Below the pieces are notes generated by a model that was not told the DNA's origin, did not search any database, and saw only the letters and a program-made list of their open reading frames with translations. Source: Pelagophyceae sp. CCMP2097 (lineage: Eukaryota; Sar; Pelagophyceae). Taken from it: a stretch of 64,000 bases of DNA. Within the stretch, counting starts at the first letter, position 1. Each line of letters begins with the position of its first letter. This document shows, piece after piece, positions 43,601 to 52,053 of the stretch. The DNA lies in contig MU657184.1 of NCBI GenBank assembly GCA_026770575.1, positions 368,131 through 432,130 of the forward strand, written 5' to 3'. The position numbers and the translations under genes are program-made.

Positions 43601-45657
43601 ACGACGCGCAGGTTGCGGGTCGTGTCGGCGAAGCGCACGGTCCAACAGCCGCCGAACATCGCCGCATCGACGGTGCCGCGGAACGCCGCGTCGCTCACGA
43701 GGCACACCCGCGCGCCGAGGCACACGCCGTGCTGCGCGGCGACGCGCCCGACCCGCGCGCTGAGGCACACGCCGTGCTGCGCGGCGACGCGCCCGGCGCG
43801 CTGCGCAAGCGCCGGATGCGTCGTGCGCTGCGCCGCCGCGGCCGGCTCTTCTCCGCCCTCGCTTGCTGCCGCTCCACCAGCCTGGCCGTGCGCCGCCGAC
43901 GGCGCAGACGCCGGCGCCAGCCCGCCTCGAGGGCCGCCGCACGCCGCCCCGTCGCCGGGCACGGCGCGCTTGCTCGGGCACTTTTTCGGCGCCGGCGACA
44001 GCGCGAACGCGGCGTCGTCCGACGGCAGCACGGTGAGATTGGTCGCACGGAATGACTGTGAATCGTCGGCGAAGCGCACGGTCCACCAGCCACCATTCGC
44101 TGCTTCGACGACGCCGCGTCGCGATGGGTCGCTTCCGAGGCAGACGCGCGCCTTGACGTACAAGCCGCATTTCGCCTCGTCCGACCTTTTCTTGGCTTTG
44201 GCCTTCAAGCTCAGCGGCGCGGGCGACGGCGAAAACGCGGCGTCGTCGGGCGGTAGCACCGTGAGGTCCATGGCGCGCAGGGTGCTGCTCGCGTCGGCGA
44301 ACAGCACGGTCCAACAGCCGCCGGAGATTAGCGCCTCGACGGTGCCGCAGACTGCCGGGTCAAGCTTGACGCAAACGCGCGCCCCGACGTACAAGCCACG
44401 CCTTACCTTTTCCGTGATTCCCTTCATCTTCGCCTCGGAGCTCGGCGGCGCCAGCGACGGCGCGAACTCGGGGTCGTCGGGCGACAGCACGGTGAGATGG
44501 CTGGATCGGGCGGGTCGCGAATCGTCGGCGAAACGCACGGTCCACCAGCCTTTATCCCCCTTGGCCACGACAGTGCCGCGCAACGCTGCGTCGCTCCGGA
44601 AGCACACGCGCGCGCCGACGCACACGCCGCGCTGCACGGTGACGAGTCGGGCAGCCTTGCGCTGCGCCGCCGTGGCCGGCTCACTCGCCTCACTTGCCTC
44701 CGCTGCCTCCGCACGCTCACTTGCCTCCGCTGCCTCCGCACGCTCGCTTGCCTCCGCTGTCGCCGCGCGCTCGCTTGCCTCCGCTGCCGCCGCACTGGCC
44801 TGGCTGGGCGTTGCCGACGGCGCGGGCGCGGGCGCCAGCCCGCCTCGGCGGCCGCCGCATGCCGCCCCGTCGCCGGACACGGCGCGCTGCGTGCTCGCGC
44901 TCTTCGGCGCCTGGGACGGGACGAATGCGGCTCCGGGCTGCAGCACCCTCAGGTCCCGGGCGCGGAACGACCGCGTCCCGTCGACGAATTTAACGGCCCA
45001 CCAGCCGTTGGAGACGGACGCCTCGACGGTGCCGCGCCGCGATGCGTCGCCGGCGAGGCAAACGTTTGCGCCCACGTAACAGCCGCGCTCCGCAGCGTCG
45101 GCCTTGTCGAGCGCGGCCTTCTGCTCGCGGCTGCTCGGCGGCGCCGGCGACGGCACGAACGCGGCGTCGGATGGCAGCACCGCGAGGTCCTTGAGCAGCG
45201 CGGCCTCTTGCTCGCGGCTCGGCGGCGCCGGCGACGGCACGAACGCGGCGTCGGGCGGCAGCACCTCCAGGTCGTCGACGTGGAGGTTGCGTGACGTGTC
45301 GGCGAAGTGCACGGTCCACTCGCCGCCGAGGATCAGCGTCTCGACGATTCCGCGGACGGCAGCGTCTCTCACGAGTCTTACGTGGACGCCGACGCGGACG
45401 CCGCGGTTGGCCACGTTGAACTTTAACCGCTGTAGCTCCACCCAGCTGAGCGGCGCCGGCGACGGCGAAAAGGCGTCGTCGTCGGGTTGGAGCAGTACGA
45501 GCTCGCGGCAGTGGAGTGTGCGGTCCTTATCGGAAAAGCGCACAGAAAAACGGCCTCCAAAAACTTGAGACTCGACGACGCCGCGCCACGACGAGTCTTC
45601 GGCGAGACAGACGCGATCCCCGACGCGCAAGCCTTTCACCTCGTCCAACATTTCCAT
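40616..45657 (-). CDS. Twelve SH3-like repeats + CXXC zinc finger + RING protein
   Basis: Five exons (45657-41976, 41926-41891, 41834-41031, 40953-40857, 40793-40616) give 1598 residues. Exon 1 holds about twelve repeats of 45-50 residues, G-LYVGARVCVKxDPAVRGTV then GGxWTVRFADxSRxLRxxDL, ending VLPPDDAAFxPSPAP: small beta-barrels of Tudor/agenet/MIB type. The exon 1-3 splice rebuilds a complete CXXC finger: RCGACEGCTNDECG, TCIYCLDNPKRGG, RQACKMRRC, the class that binds unmethylated CpG. Exon 3 adds two Tudor-like modules (PVGERVAFRFDGERLLVATI; APGERCWARF...EWYGGF). The last exons make a C3HC4 RING (CCPVCYEALDE, GCSHRACSAC, KCPLC), indicating a ubiquitin E3. An upstream exon may exist. Confidence 0.85.
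42000..44900 (-). repeat. Higher-order duplication of SH3-like repeat cassettes
   Basis: At DNA level, cassettes of roughly 0.9 kb recur, each with three repeats followed by a linker (GGPRGGLAPASAPS) and an Ala/Glu-rich spacer. The blocks starting near 42660 and 43540 are almost identical for several hundred bases, including synonymous sites. A local duplication at about 43710-43800 doubles the RVAAQHGVCL segment. Confidence 0.8.
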
Positions 45658-46032
45658 TCTTCTTCTCCACCAGTGTGGGGGCGACGGCGCGACGGCCGTG
45701 CACGGTGCGGCTCGCGTCGGCGAACCGCACGGCCCAGGAGCCTCCAAGGAGTCCTAGCCGGTGATGCCTCGAGATCTCTCGACAGCTCTGGAGGAGCCCA
45801 GGAGTGCACGCCCGGAAGATTTTGGCGATTGCATTTTTTTCAAAAAAAGTCGACTGTTCTGCATTCATCCCGAGGCCCGAGCGGCTCGTGTCTCCCTTCT
45901 GTGGGCGGGCGCCTCGGACTCTGGGTGCCTCTCATAGGAATCCTTACGAGGACTCTGGAACGAAAGGCCACAAGGGGAGCTGGATTCGATGGATGCGTGT
46001 GTTCTTTGGGCCGTCTGGGCGCGCCTACGCCG
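45658..46032. other. Spacer with a partial SH3-like repeat
   Basis: On the minus strand, 45760-45690 encodes LGLLGGSWAVRFADASRTVH, the second half of the same repeat found twelve times in the downstream gene, but in another frame and preceded by an acceptor-like TAG. It is either an upstream exon of that gene or a decayed repeat. The rest of the spacer has no ORF of note. Confidence 0.6.
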
Positions 46033-47546
46033 CTACGGGTTGATCGGGATCTCCGTGCCGAGGGGCCTCTTCATGATCAGCTCGAGGGCCTCGTCGACTT
46101 CAATTTCGTTGGAGAGGATTCCCTACGATGCCTAGCGTCGCACGGCAGCCGCAGCCGCGCTCCGTATGCCGCCGGCGCGCGCAAACGCACGTGGATGATG
46201 GTGAAGAGCGGGAGGTCGAGGTTGCAGCGCGCGGCGAACTCCACCGCGACCTGCGCCGTCGGCACGCCCTCGACGGTCGCCTGTGCACAGAAAGAGTCAG
46301 TCACTCGAAACGCGCGCGCCACGCGTCCCGAGCACCGCGCGCCGGCGAGGCAGGGTTGCCACGCGCCGTGCCAAGGATGTCCTCCAGCTTCTCGCCGCGC
46401 GCGAGGCGGAGACCTGCGAGGGTCTTTGTTCGACGGCGGGCGACGTCCGTCGCTCGTCTTCGCGTCCCCGTTTCGAGAGGCGGGCTCTGGTGTTTGCCGC
46501 AGTTGCGGTTGCGCGAGAGTTCGCCGAACGCTGTGAGCATGAGGTCGCCGACTCCCGCGAGGCCCGCGATGGTCTCGGGCTTGCCACCGTGCGCGATACT
46601 CAAGATGCTGAGCTCGCGCGCGGCGCGCGTGACGTAGGCGGCCATGGTGTTGATGCCGTAGCCGCGGCCCTCGATCATGCCCGCGCCCAGTGCGAGGGGG
46701 TTCTTCAGCGCGCCGCCGAGCTCCACCCCAACCGTGTCCTGCGACGCGTAGACGCGGAAGCGCAGGCCCGAGAGAGCAAACTGCACCGTCACCGCGTCGG
46801 CGAGCAGCGCCGACGCCACGACGACAGCCGTCGGGTGGCCCTCCAAGATCTGCCTCGCGAACGACGGGCCCGAGAGGAAGGCCAGGCGCTGCGGCCGCGC
46901 AAACGCGGCGAGCATGGCCTCGGAGAGCAGCTGCTTCCCGGGCAGGTACAAGCCCTTGGCCGTCGAGCAGAAGACGACGTCTGCCGGGATGGCGTCGCGG
47001 TGCTCGCCTAAACAAAACCCGCTACGCAAAACCCGCGTCGTCGGCGGCCCCGCCGCCGCGGAGCGCGGGGGCCCGCGAGAGCGGCCGCTGCGAGGGGTTG
47101 CATTTCCGCAGGGGCGCTGCTGCCGCGCGGATCCAGTCGGGCGTCTTCTGGGCCGGGAGCGCGAGGATGACAAGGTCACAGCCTGCGGCGTTTGTCGCGG
47201 CTTTCGTCCGGTATTTCCCGGCGCGTGAACGGCGGCGCACCTCGGAGGGCCTCTGCGGCGTCCGTCGTGGCGACGATGTTATCGGGGAGTTCGAACTCTG
47301 AGAGATACTTCGGGTTGCGGTGCGTCTCGTTGATTTGTTTCACCTGCACCGCATCGCGCGCGAACCACCGCACGCGGTGGCCGTTGCGCGCCGCGCACCA
47401 CGCCATCGCCGTGCCGAACGCCCCCGCGCCGAGCACGCAAATCTAGGCAGGGCGTGCGCCGAGGCCGGGGGGTCAAGCAAACGCGCCTCCTTGGGCGCGT
47501 GCATCTCGTCGTGGATGGTCTTGGTGATGCCGGAGGCGGACGCCAT
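46033..47546 (-). CDS. NAD-dependent glycerol-3-phosphate dehydrogenase
   Basis: Seven exons (47546-47487, 47442-47241, 47182-47060, 47007-46498, 46413-46367, 46280-46191, 46122-46033) give 373 residues. Rossmann motif ICVLGAGAFGTAMAW, then DLVILALPAQ, VVFCSTAKGLYL, LAFLSGPSFARQILEGHPTA, the catalytic-Lys region GVELGGALKNPLALGAGMIE, GINTMAAYVTRAARE, GLAGVGDLMLTAFGELSRNR and the C-terminal VEGVPTAQVAVEFA. This is the GpsA/GPD1 family, making glycerol-3-phosphate from dihydroxyacetone phosphate for lipid or glycerol synthesis. No targeting peptide is clear. Introns 1, 3, 4 and 5 have GC donors (GAG|GCGCGT, C|GCGGCG, G|GCAAAC, ACG|GCGCGT); introns 2 and 6 are GT-AG. Confidence 0.93.
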
Positions 47547-47769
47547 CGCCCCGCTTCCCGAGGGGCCGGGGGGGGAGGGGGGGGGGCGCTTGCTTGTGCA
47601 AGAACACTGAACACACACAAACAATCGCCGAAACGCCAGATCCCTGTCAGAAGCCTCAACCCACACAGCGCCGGAGCCATCATTGGGTCCTTTGCGGGCC
47701 GCGGGGCATCCTTGGTGGCGCCATGGGATAGCATTCTGGTCATTAACTCATTCCGAGTTGACTCGGAGT

Positions 47770-48332
47770 TCAATCGCCGTGTCTGGCGTGCTGCGCCTCG
47801 ACTTCGGTAATGTATTCGCTCATCGCGTCGCTTTTGGCCTTGCCCTTGACGCCGTTCCACGCGCCCCACTTCGCGCCTAGGCACCCTCGTGTAAAGGAAG
47901 AACGCGACGCGCGTCGTCGTCGCAATAAGGGTGCGTGACGTGCGTCGTCGTCGCATGGGACCGCTCACGGGCTTCAAAGTAGAACATGGAGGGCTGCGCG
48001 ATGTCGACGTCGCCGGAGGTGGCCTGCTTGAAGAGGCCGTAGCAAGTGAGCTTTTCGTCGTTGCTAGACGGTTCACGCGGTCCACTCACGTCCAATATCG
48101 TCGGAAACGGAAACGTGCGGGCCAAGAGTTCACCGGCCCTGCAAGAACTCACGTGACTTTCTTGGAGCCGGCCGTCGTCCAGTTCTTGACCTGTATTGCG
48201 CAAGCTCTCCATGGAATGGATTCTGCCCTCGGAGAGCACCCTTTCTCTGCAAGCCATGCGAATACGTTCCGAATTTTAGAGGGCACTCGCCCACTCGATC
48301 TTCGCCGTGAACTTGGCCTCCAGGTCGGACAT
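47770..48332 (-). CDS. ACBP: Acyl-CoA-binding protein
   Basis: Four exons, 48332-48291, 48190-48153, 48063-47969 and 47876-47770, give 93 residues, the usual length of the cytosolic ten-kDa ACBP. The sequence runs MSDLEAKFTAKIEW, VKNWTTAGSKKVTNDEKL, CYGLFKQATSGDVDIAQPSM, AKWGAWNGVKGKAKSDAM and YITEVEAQ. The YKQAT-type motif and KW-x2-W are intact; these line the acyl-CoA pocket. It buffers and carries long-chain acyl-CoA. The first intron (48290-48191, 100 bp) needs a GC donor, TGG|GCGAGT; the others are GT-AG. Confidence 0.92.
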
Positions 48333-48472
48333 GGTGGTCTCTTCTGCTCGGCTCGACGACGCTCTGTGTTGATGCGCAAACTTTTGTCGAAAGTCGCTTA
48401 AACTCTATCGATCGGAGGCCCGAGGTCGTTCGAGCGGGTTCTCCGATTCACGGCGGGGCGCGCCCGAGACGC

Positions 48473-49103
48473 ATGGCCGAGGTCATGGCCCGCGCGGAGG
48501 ACGACGCGGTGCCCACGGACGCGTCGCACGTATCCACCGACGCGTCGCACGCCGACGCCGACGACGCGCATCTGAGCGAAGCGCCGCTGAGTCTCGAAGA
48601 GGTCCGTCGCTGCCGACGCACCATCGGCGCACCGGAGCGCCCGGTCCCGGGAGCCCCAAGGCGCCGCGCGTAGGAAGTGCTCCTATTGAGAGCACGAGGC
48701 AGCGAGCTCGAAGCGAAAAACGATGAGTACGTGACCCTCTGCGTCGACTCGTGCGAGTGGTCCGACGTGGCGCCTGGCCGCGCGAGGGCGCTCAAGTCGC
48801 GCACTTTGATACAATCCTTTGCGTCAAGAGTTGCACAAACGACAGGCTCGAAGAGGAGCTCCTGCAGAAGTCTGAGCGCCAAGCCGACTTTGAGTACAAG
48901 GTACGCCCTCCCGTTTCACGGCTAGTCTTTGAGCAAAAGTTACGGCTGGTATTTGAACAAAAGGCGCGTAGGTCGAGGAGCACTACTCATCCGCGAACCG
49001 CGCGCTGCAGATGAGTCTCGACGAGGCTCACGAACGGATCAAGAAGCTGCTCCGCGAGAACGCCACGCTGACCGTTGCGCTCCAGGCCATACATCGAGCA
49101 TGA
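48473..49103 (+). CDS. Small coiled-coil protein
   Basis: The first exon (48473-48601) encodes MAEVMARAEDDAVPTDASHV and an acidic, His/Asp-rich repeat (DASHVSTDASHADADD). The second (48674-48730) and later exons encode helical heptad-like sequence: LRARGSELEAKNDEY, NDRLEEELLQKSERQADFEY, and the last exon MSLDEAHERIKKLLRENATL with VALQAIHRA. The third exon's acceptor is not resolved. About 140-150 residues are expected. It looks like a short coiled-coil structural or tethering protein; no family recognised. Confidence 0.5.
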
Positions 49104-49359
49104 TGGGCCCTAACAAAGGCAAACGGCAGGGGGGCCTTCACAGGGGCCAGACGGACCGGGTCGAGGTCGGGCGCGTGTGCAGTGGTCAGTTTCCAGTGCA
49201 AGACGAGATCTTTGAAGCGTTTCGTTTCGCGCCGGCCTTCGTCTCCGCCAGGAAGGGTGGCATGGGCTCTGTTGGAGTTGCGAGCTGAGGCGGCCCGGGA
49301 CGCCCTAAAATCTCTGTCTCCCCTGCTTTGGGGACTCGGACCTCTCGCCTGTCTTCGCG

Positions 49360-50188
49360 ATGTGCCGGAGTATGTCGCGGATGGCGTTCTTGCTGCTGCT
49401 GGCCGGCGTGGCCTCGGACGACGTGGCCCCGGCGGCCGCGCCGGTGGAGTTGCTGCTCGTGCGCAAGTACCTGGCCTCGCCGTTTCCGCTGGTCGAGGGC
49501 ATGCGCTAGCCAGCGCCTGGCGGCATCGGCGCGAGAGGCGAGCGACGAACCGGAGAGTCGAGCGACGCGCCGGGCTTACGGACCAGCGCGCTCGGTGGTG
49601 CTGGAAAGAGGAGGGCCCTTTATCTCCCGCTTGCGAGACTCGGGTCTTCACGCCGCGGGGTTTCAGGAGCCTGACAATCGCGTACGAGTTCCACAACGTC
49701 GGCGACGTGGCCGTCGAGGGCTTGCAGCTCACGGACACGTTCGACGCCGACGCCTTTGACGTCCTCGAGCAGACGCGCCCGTCGGAAACGTCGCTGCTGC
49801 CGAACGAGACGGCCACGTGCCATGCCACAATCGTCCTCAAGAGCGCCGGCCTCACAGAGTTCCGTGAGTCCCGGCGAGTCGTGGGATCCATCTTCATGGT
49901 GTCGCGCAGCGCGCGCCGTGGTCTCGTACACGATTGGCGGCAAGCCGCGCTCCGTCACCTCGTCGACGTCGCAACCGGCGTCCCATAGTATAGGGAGACT
50001 GGTCTCTCGCACCACCACGTCCGTCGCGCGTCGAAGGACGCTATAGGCCCGCGCCTTTCGATATCGTTTCAGCCGGCGCGCACCTCCGCGCGACGTCGTA
50101 CTACATCAAGGAATGGGTCCTCTACTTCGTCGCGACATCACCGCCCATCCTCTTCCCGGGCCTCTACTACCTCAAGCACCGGGCATGA
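49360..50188 (+). CDS. SSR2: Translocon-associated protein subunit beta (TRAP-beta)
   Basis: Exon 1 (49360-49502) encodes a signal peptide (MAFLLLLAGVASDD) and ELLLVRKYLASPFPLVEGM. Exon 2 (49667-49863) continues SLTIAYEFHNVGDVAVEGLQ and LTDTFDADAFDVL, and NET is a glycosylation site. Exon 3 from 49910 has RAVVSYTIGGKPRSVTSSTS, and the last exon a membrane helix and basic tail (EWVLYFVATSPPILFPGLYY, LKHRA). Pattern, length (about 180 residues) and topology match TRAP-beta of the ER Sec61 translocon. The first intron needs a GC donor inside an ATG codon (AT|GCGCTA, acceptor TTTCAG|G), which rebuilds the conserved VEG-x-L-T/S-x-Y region. The third intron probably uses GTCCCA as donor. Confidence 0.87.
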
Positions 50189-50414
50189 GCGCCGGAGGGG
50201 GTGTCTCTAGTACCGTAAACTTTAGCCCCGCGACGAAATGCGCACGTCGAAGCGGCGCACAACGGTATATCCTTTGATCATCCTGCGACCATCGATGAAT
50301 ATCGTCACGGCCTGCCGCGTCGTGGCCCGGCTGCACGATTTGCTTTTCTCGGAAGTTTCGGGATTCTCTCAGAACGTCCCTTCCTGGGCGCCGCCCGCTT
50401 CCGGGCGTGTCGGG

Positions 50415-51720
50415 ATGGAGCCTCCTGCCGTCGTCGCGCTGTCCGCGTCGCCGGCGCCGCGGGGCAAGGCGGGTTTGTTGCTGCAGCAGAGGCGCGGGCC
50501 CGCGAGTCTGCTCGGCGCATGGGCCCCGCGGCAGTGTAATGTCGACGCCGCCTCGGAGCGGCTGCTGCTCCGCGCCGGCGGCCGCGCCGCGGGCGACTTC
50601 CCGCTCCGCGGCACCCTTGTAAGCGACGATGCGGCGGCGCCTTTTGCCTTTCGAGTCGCGCGCGGAGGCAAGGGTGGCTTCGACGTCGTCTTCGCCGCGC
50701 AAACTGAGGCGGACCGACATGACTGGATGGCGTTGATTTCGGCGGCGCCGCAGGCGCAGGCGGGCCGCGACGCGCTAGCGAGCGTCCGCCGCCGCGAAGA
50801 GGCGCTCGCCGCGGCGAGCCCCCTCGAGGCCTGCGCTGCGCGGCGGAACGCTGCCGCGCACCACGACCCCGCCGCCGAGGCGCGGCGGCAGGCCGGGCCG
50901 CACGAGAGCACGCACGCGACGGAAAGAGACGTCGAAGCTATGCTGTGCGTGTGCTCGACGAGACATTTTGCTTTTTCGAACGACGGCGGGCCCGGACTCG
51001 ACCCTGCGCAGCGCGGCGGCCCTCGACGGCGCGGCGCTCCGCAAGTTCGAACAAGCCGACGGCGACTGCTCGGAAGATTTCCGGCTCGTGGAACACGGTC
51101 CGTCAACAGGAGGAGCCACCAGCCGCGGAGGATCGGCACGGCTTAGGCGGCGACGGGGAGGCGGGCGCGCCGCCACCGGGCGCCGGGGGGCGCTTCGTCA
51201 CCAGCGCAGGTGCGTCGGCGTTCGTTGCCGTGCACCGTCGCCGAGGAGTCGTCGCGTAGGCCTCGCCATCTCGGGCGTGCAAGCGGCTATCGACCAAGAG
51301 GAGCTCCGAGCGATGATGGCTCGGTCGCGATTCGACGCGCGAGTTCAGTTGGACAGCCGCCGCCGCGTCGAGGCTGGCGACGACGCCGCGCAACGAGCGG
51401 CGGCCCTTGCCGGCGAGCGGCTCGTCCGGGCGAAGCGGGAAGAAGCGGAGCGCAAACATAAACAGCAGCAGCGCCTCGTCGGGCTGCTGCGCGCCGCCAT
51501 GCACGCGGGCAAGCTGGGCGCGCCGCGCGGCGAGGCGCGCTTCGCCACGGCCGCGGATCAAATCGCGCACTCGTTGCGGGCAGGCGACGGCGACGCGAAC
51601 GCCGCCGCCATCACGGCGAAGCTCCGCGCCATGCAGGCCGCAAAGGGCAATGTGCAGCCAGCGTACCAGCCGCGCCTCGTACCAAAGGACATGTACGCCC
51701 GAGCTGACGGCTGGATCTAA
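50415..51720 (+). CDS. Pleckstrin-homology domain protein
   Basis: The start at 50415 gives MEPPAVVALSAS, then a PH domain: KAGLLLQQRRGPASLLGAWA, RLLLRAGGRAAGDFPLRGTL, FAFRVARGGKGGFDVVFAAQ and the C-terminal helix TEADRHDWMALISAA with the invariant Trp. A charged helical region follows. Later exons in other frames encode STLRSAAALDGAALRKFEQA, a Gly/Pro linker, and a basic helix ending at 51720 (LVRAKREEAERKHKQQQRLV; LRAMQAAKGNVQPAYQPRLV). Exon borders between 50940 and 51270 are not resolved. PH domains bind phosphoinositides or proteins, so membrane recruitment is likely. Confidence 0.65.
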
Positions 51721-52053
51721 CGCCGGCCGGGCGCGCCCTCCAGCCCGACTCCCTTTTACGCCTTTCACGAGCCTTTGTCGACGCGTCCTTATGCACCCAC
51801 CGTCGCACCGCTCTTAATTTGCAACACTTGTCCCATTTCGATGCCGACGGCATGCGAGGGCCGCGAACCACTTCGGGGACCGTCGCGTCTGGACCAGTCT
51901 GGCCGCAGTGTCTGGACCCAAGTTCACCCAATTGGCCAACGCCGCCGAGTTTTGGCGATAAAGCCAGTTTTTTGGCAAGCCGCGGCCCGCGTCTTTACGG
52001 GCGGCCCGGTCGCAAGCGACGGGTTGCACGGACCGGCGACCCGGCCGGTCACC
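51721..52053. other. Intergenic, no gene seen
   Basis: The 333-bp gap between two plus-strand genes holds no protein-like ORF. It should contain the terminator of the PH gene and the promoter of the next; no motif stands out. Confidence 0.5.

Noticed and set aside
41938..45747. Treating the large repeat ORF as a complete gene ending at 41938
   Set aside because: Its stop falls just after half a CXXC finger; splicing to 41926 and 41834 completes the finger in frame, so the ORF end is intronic.
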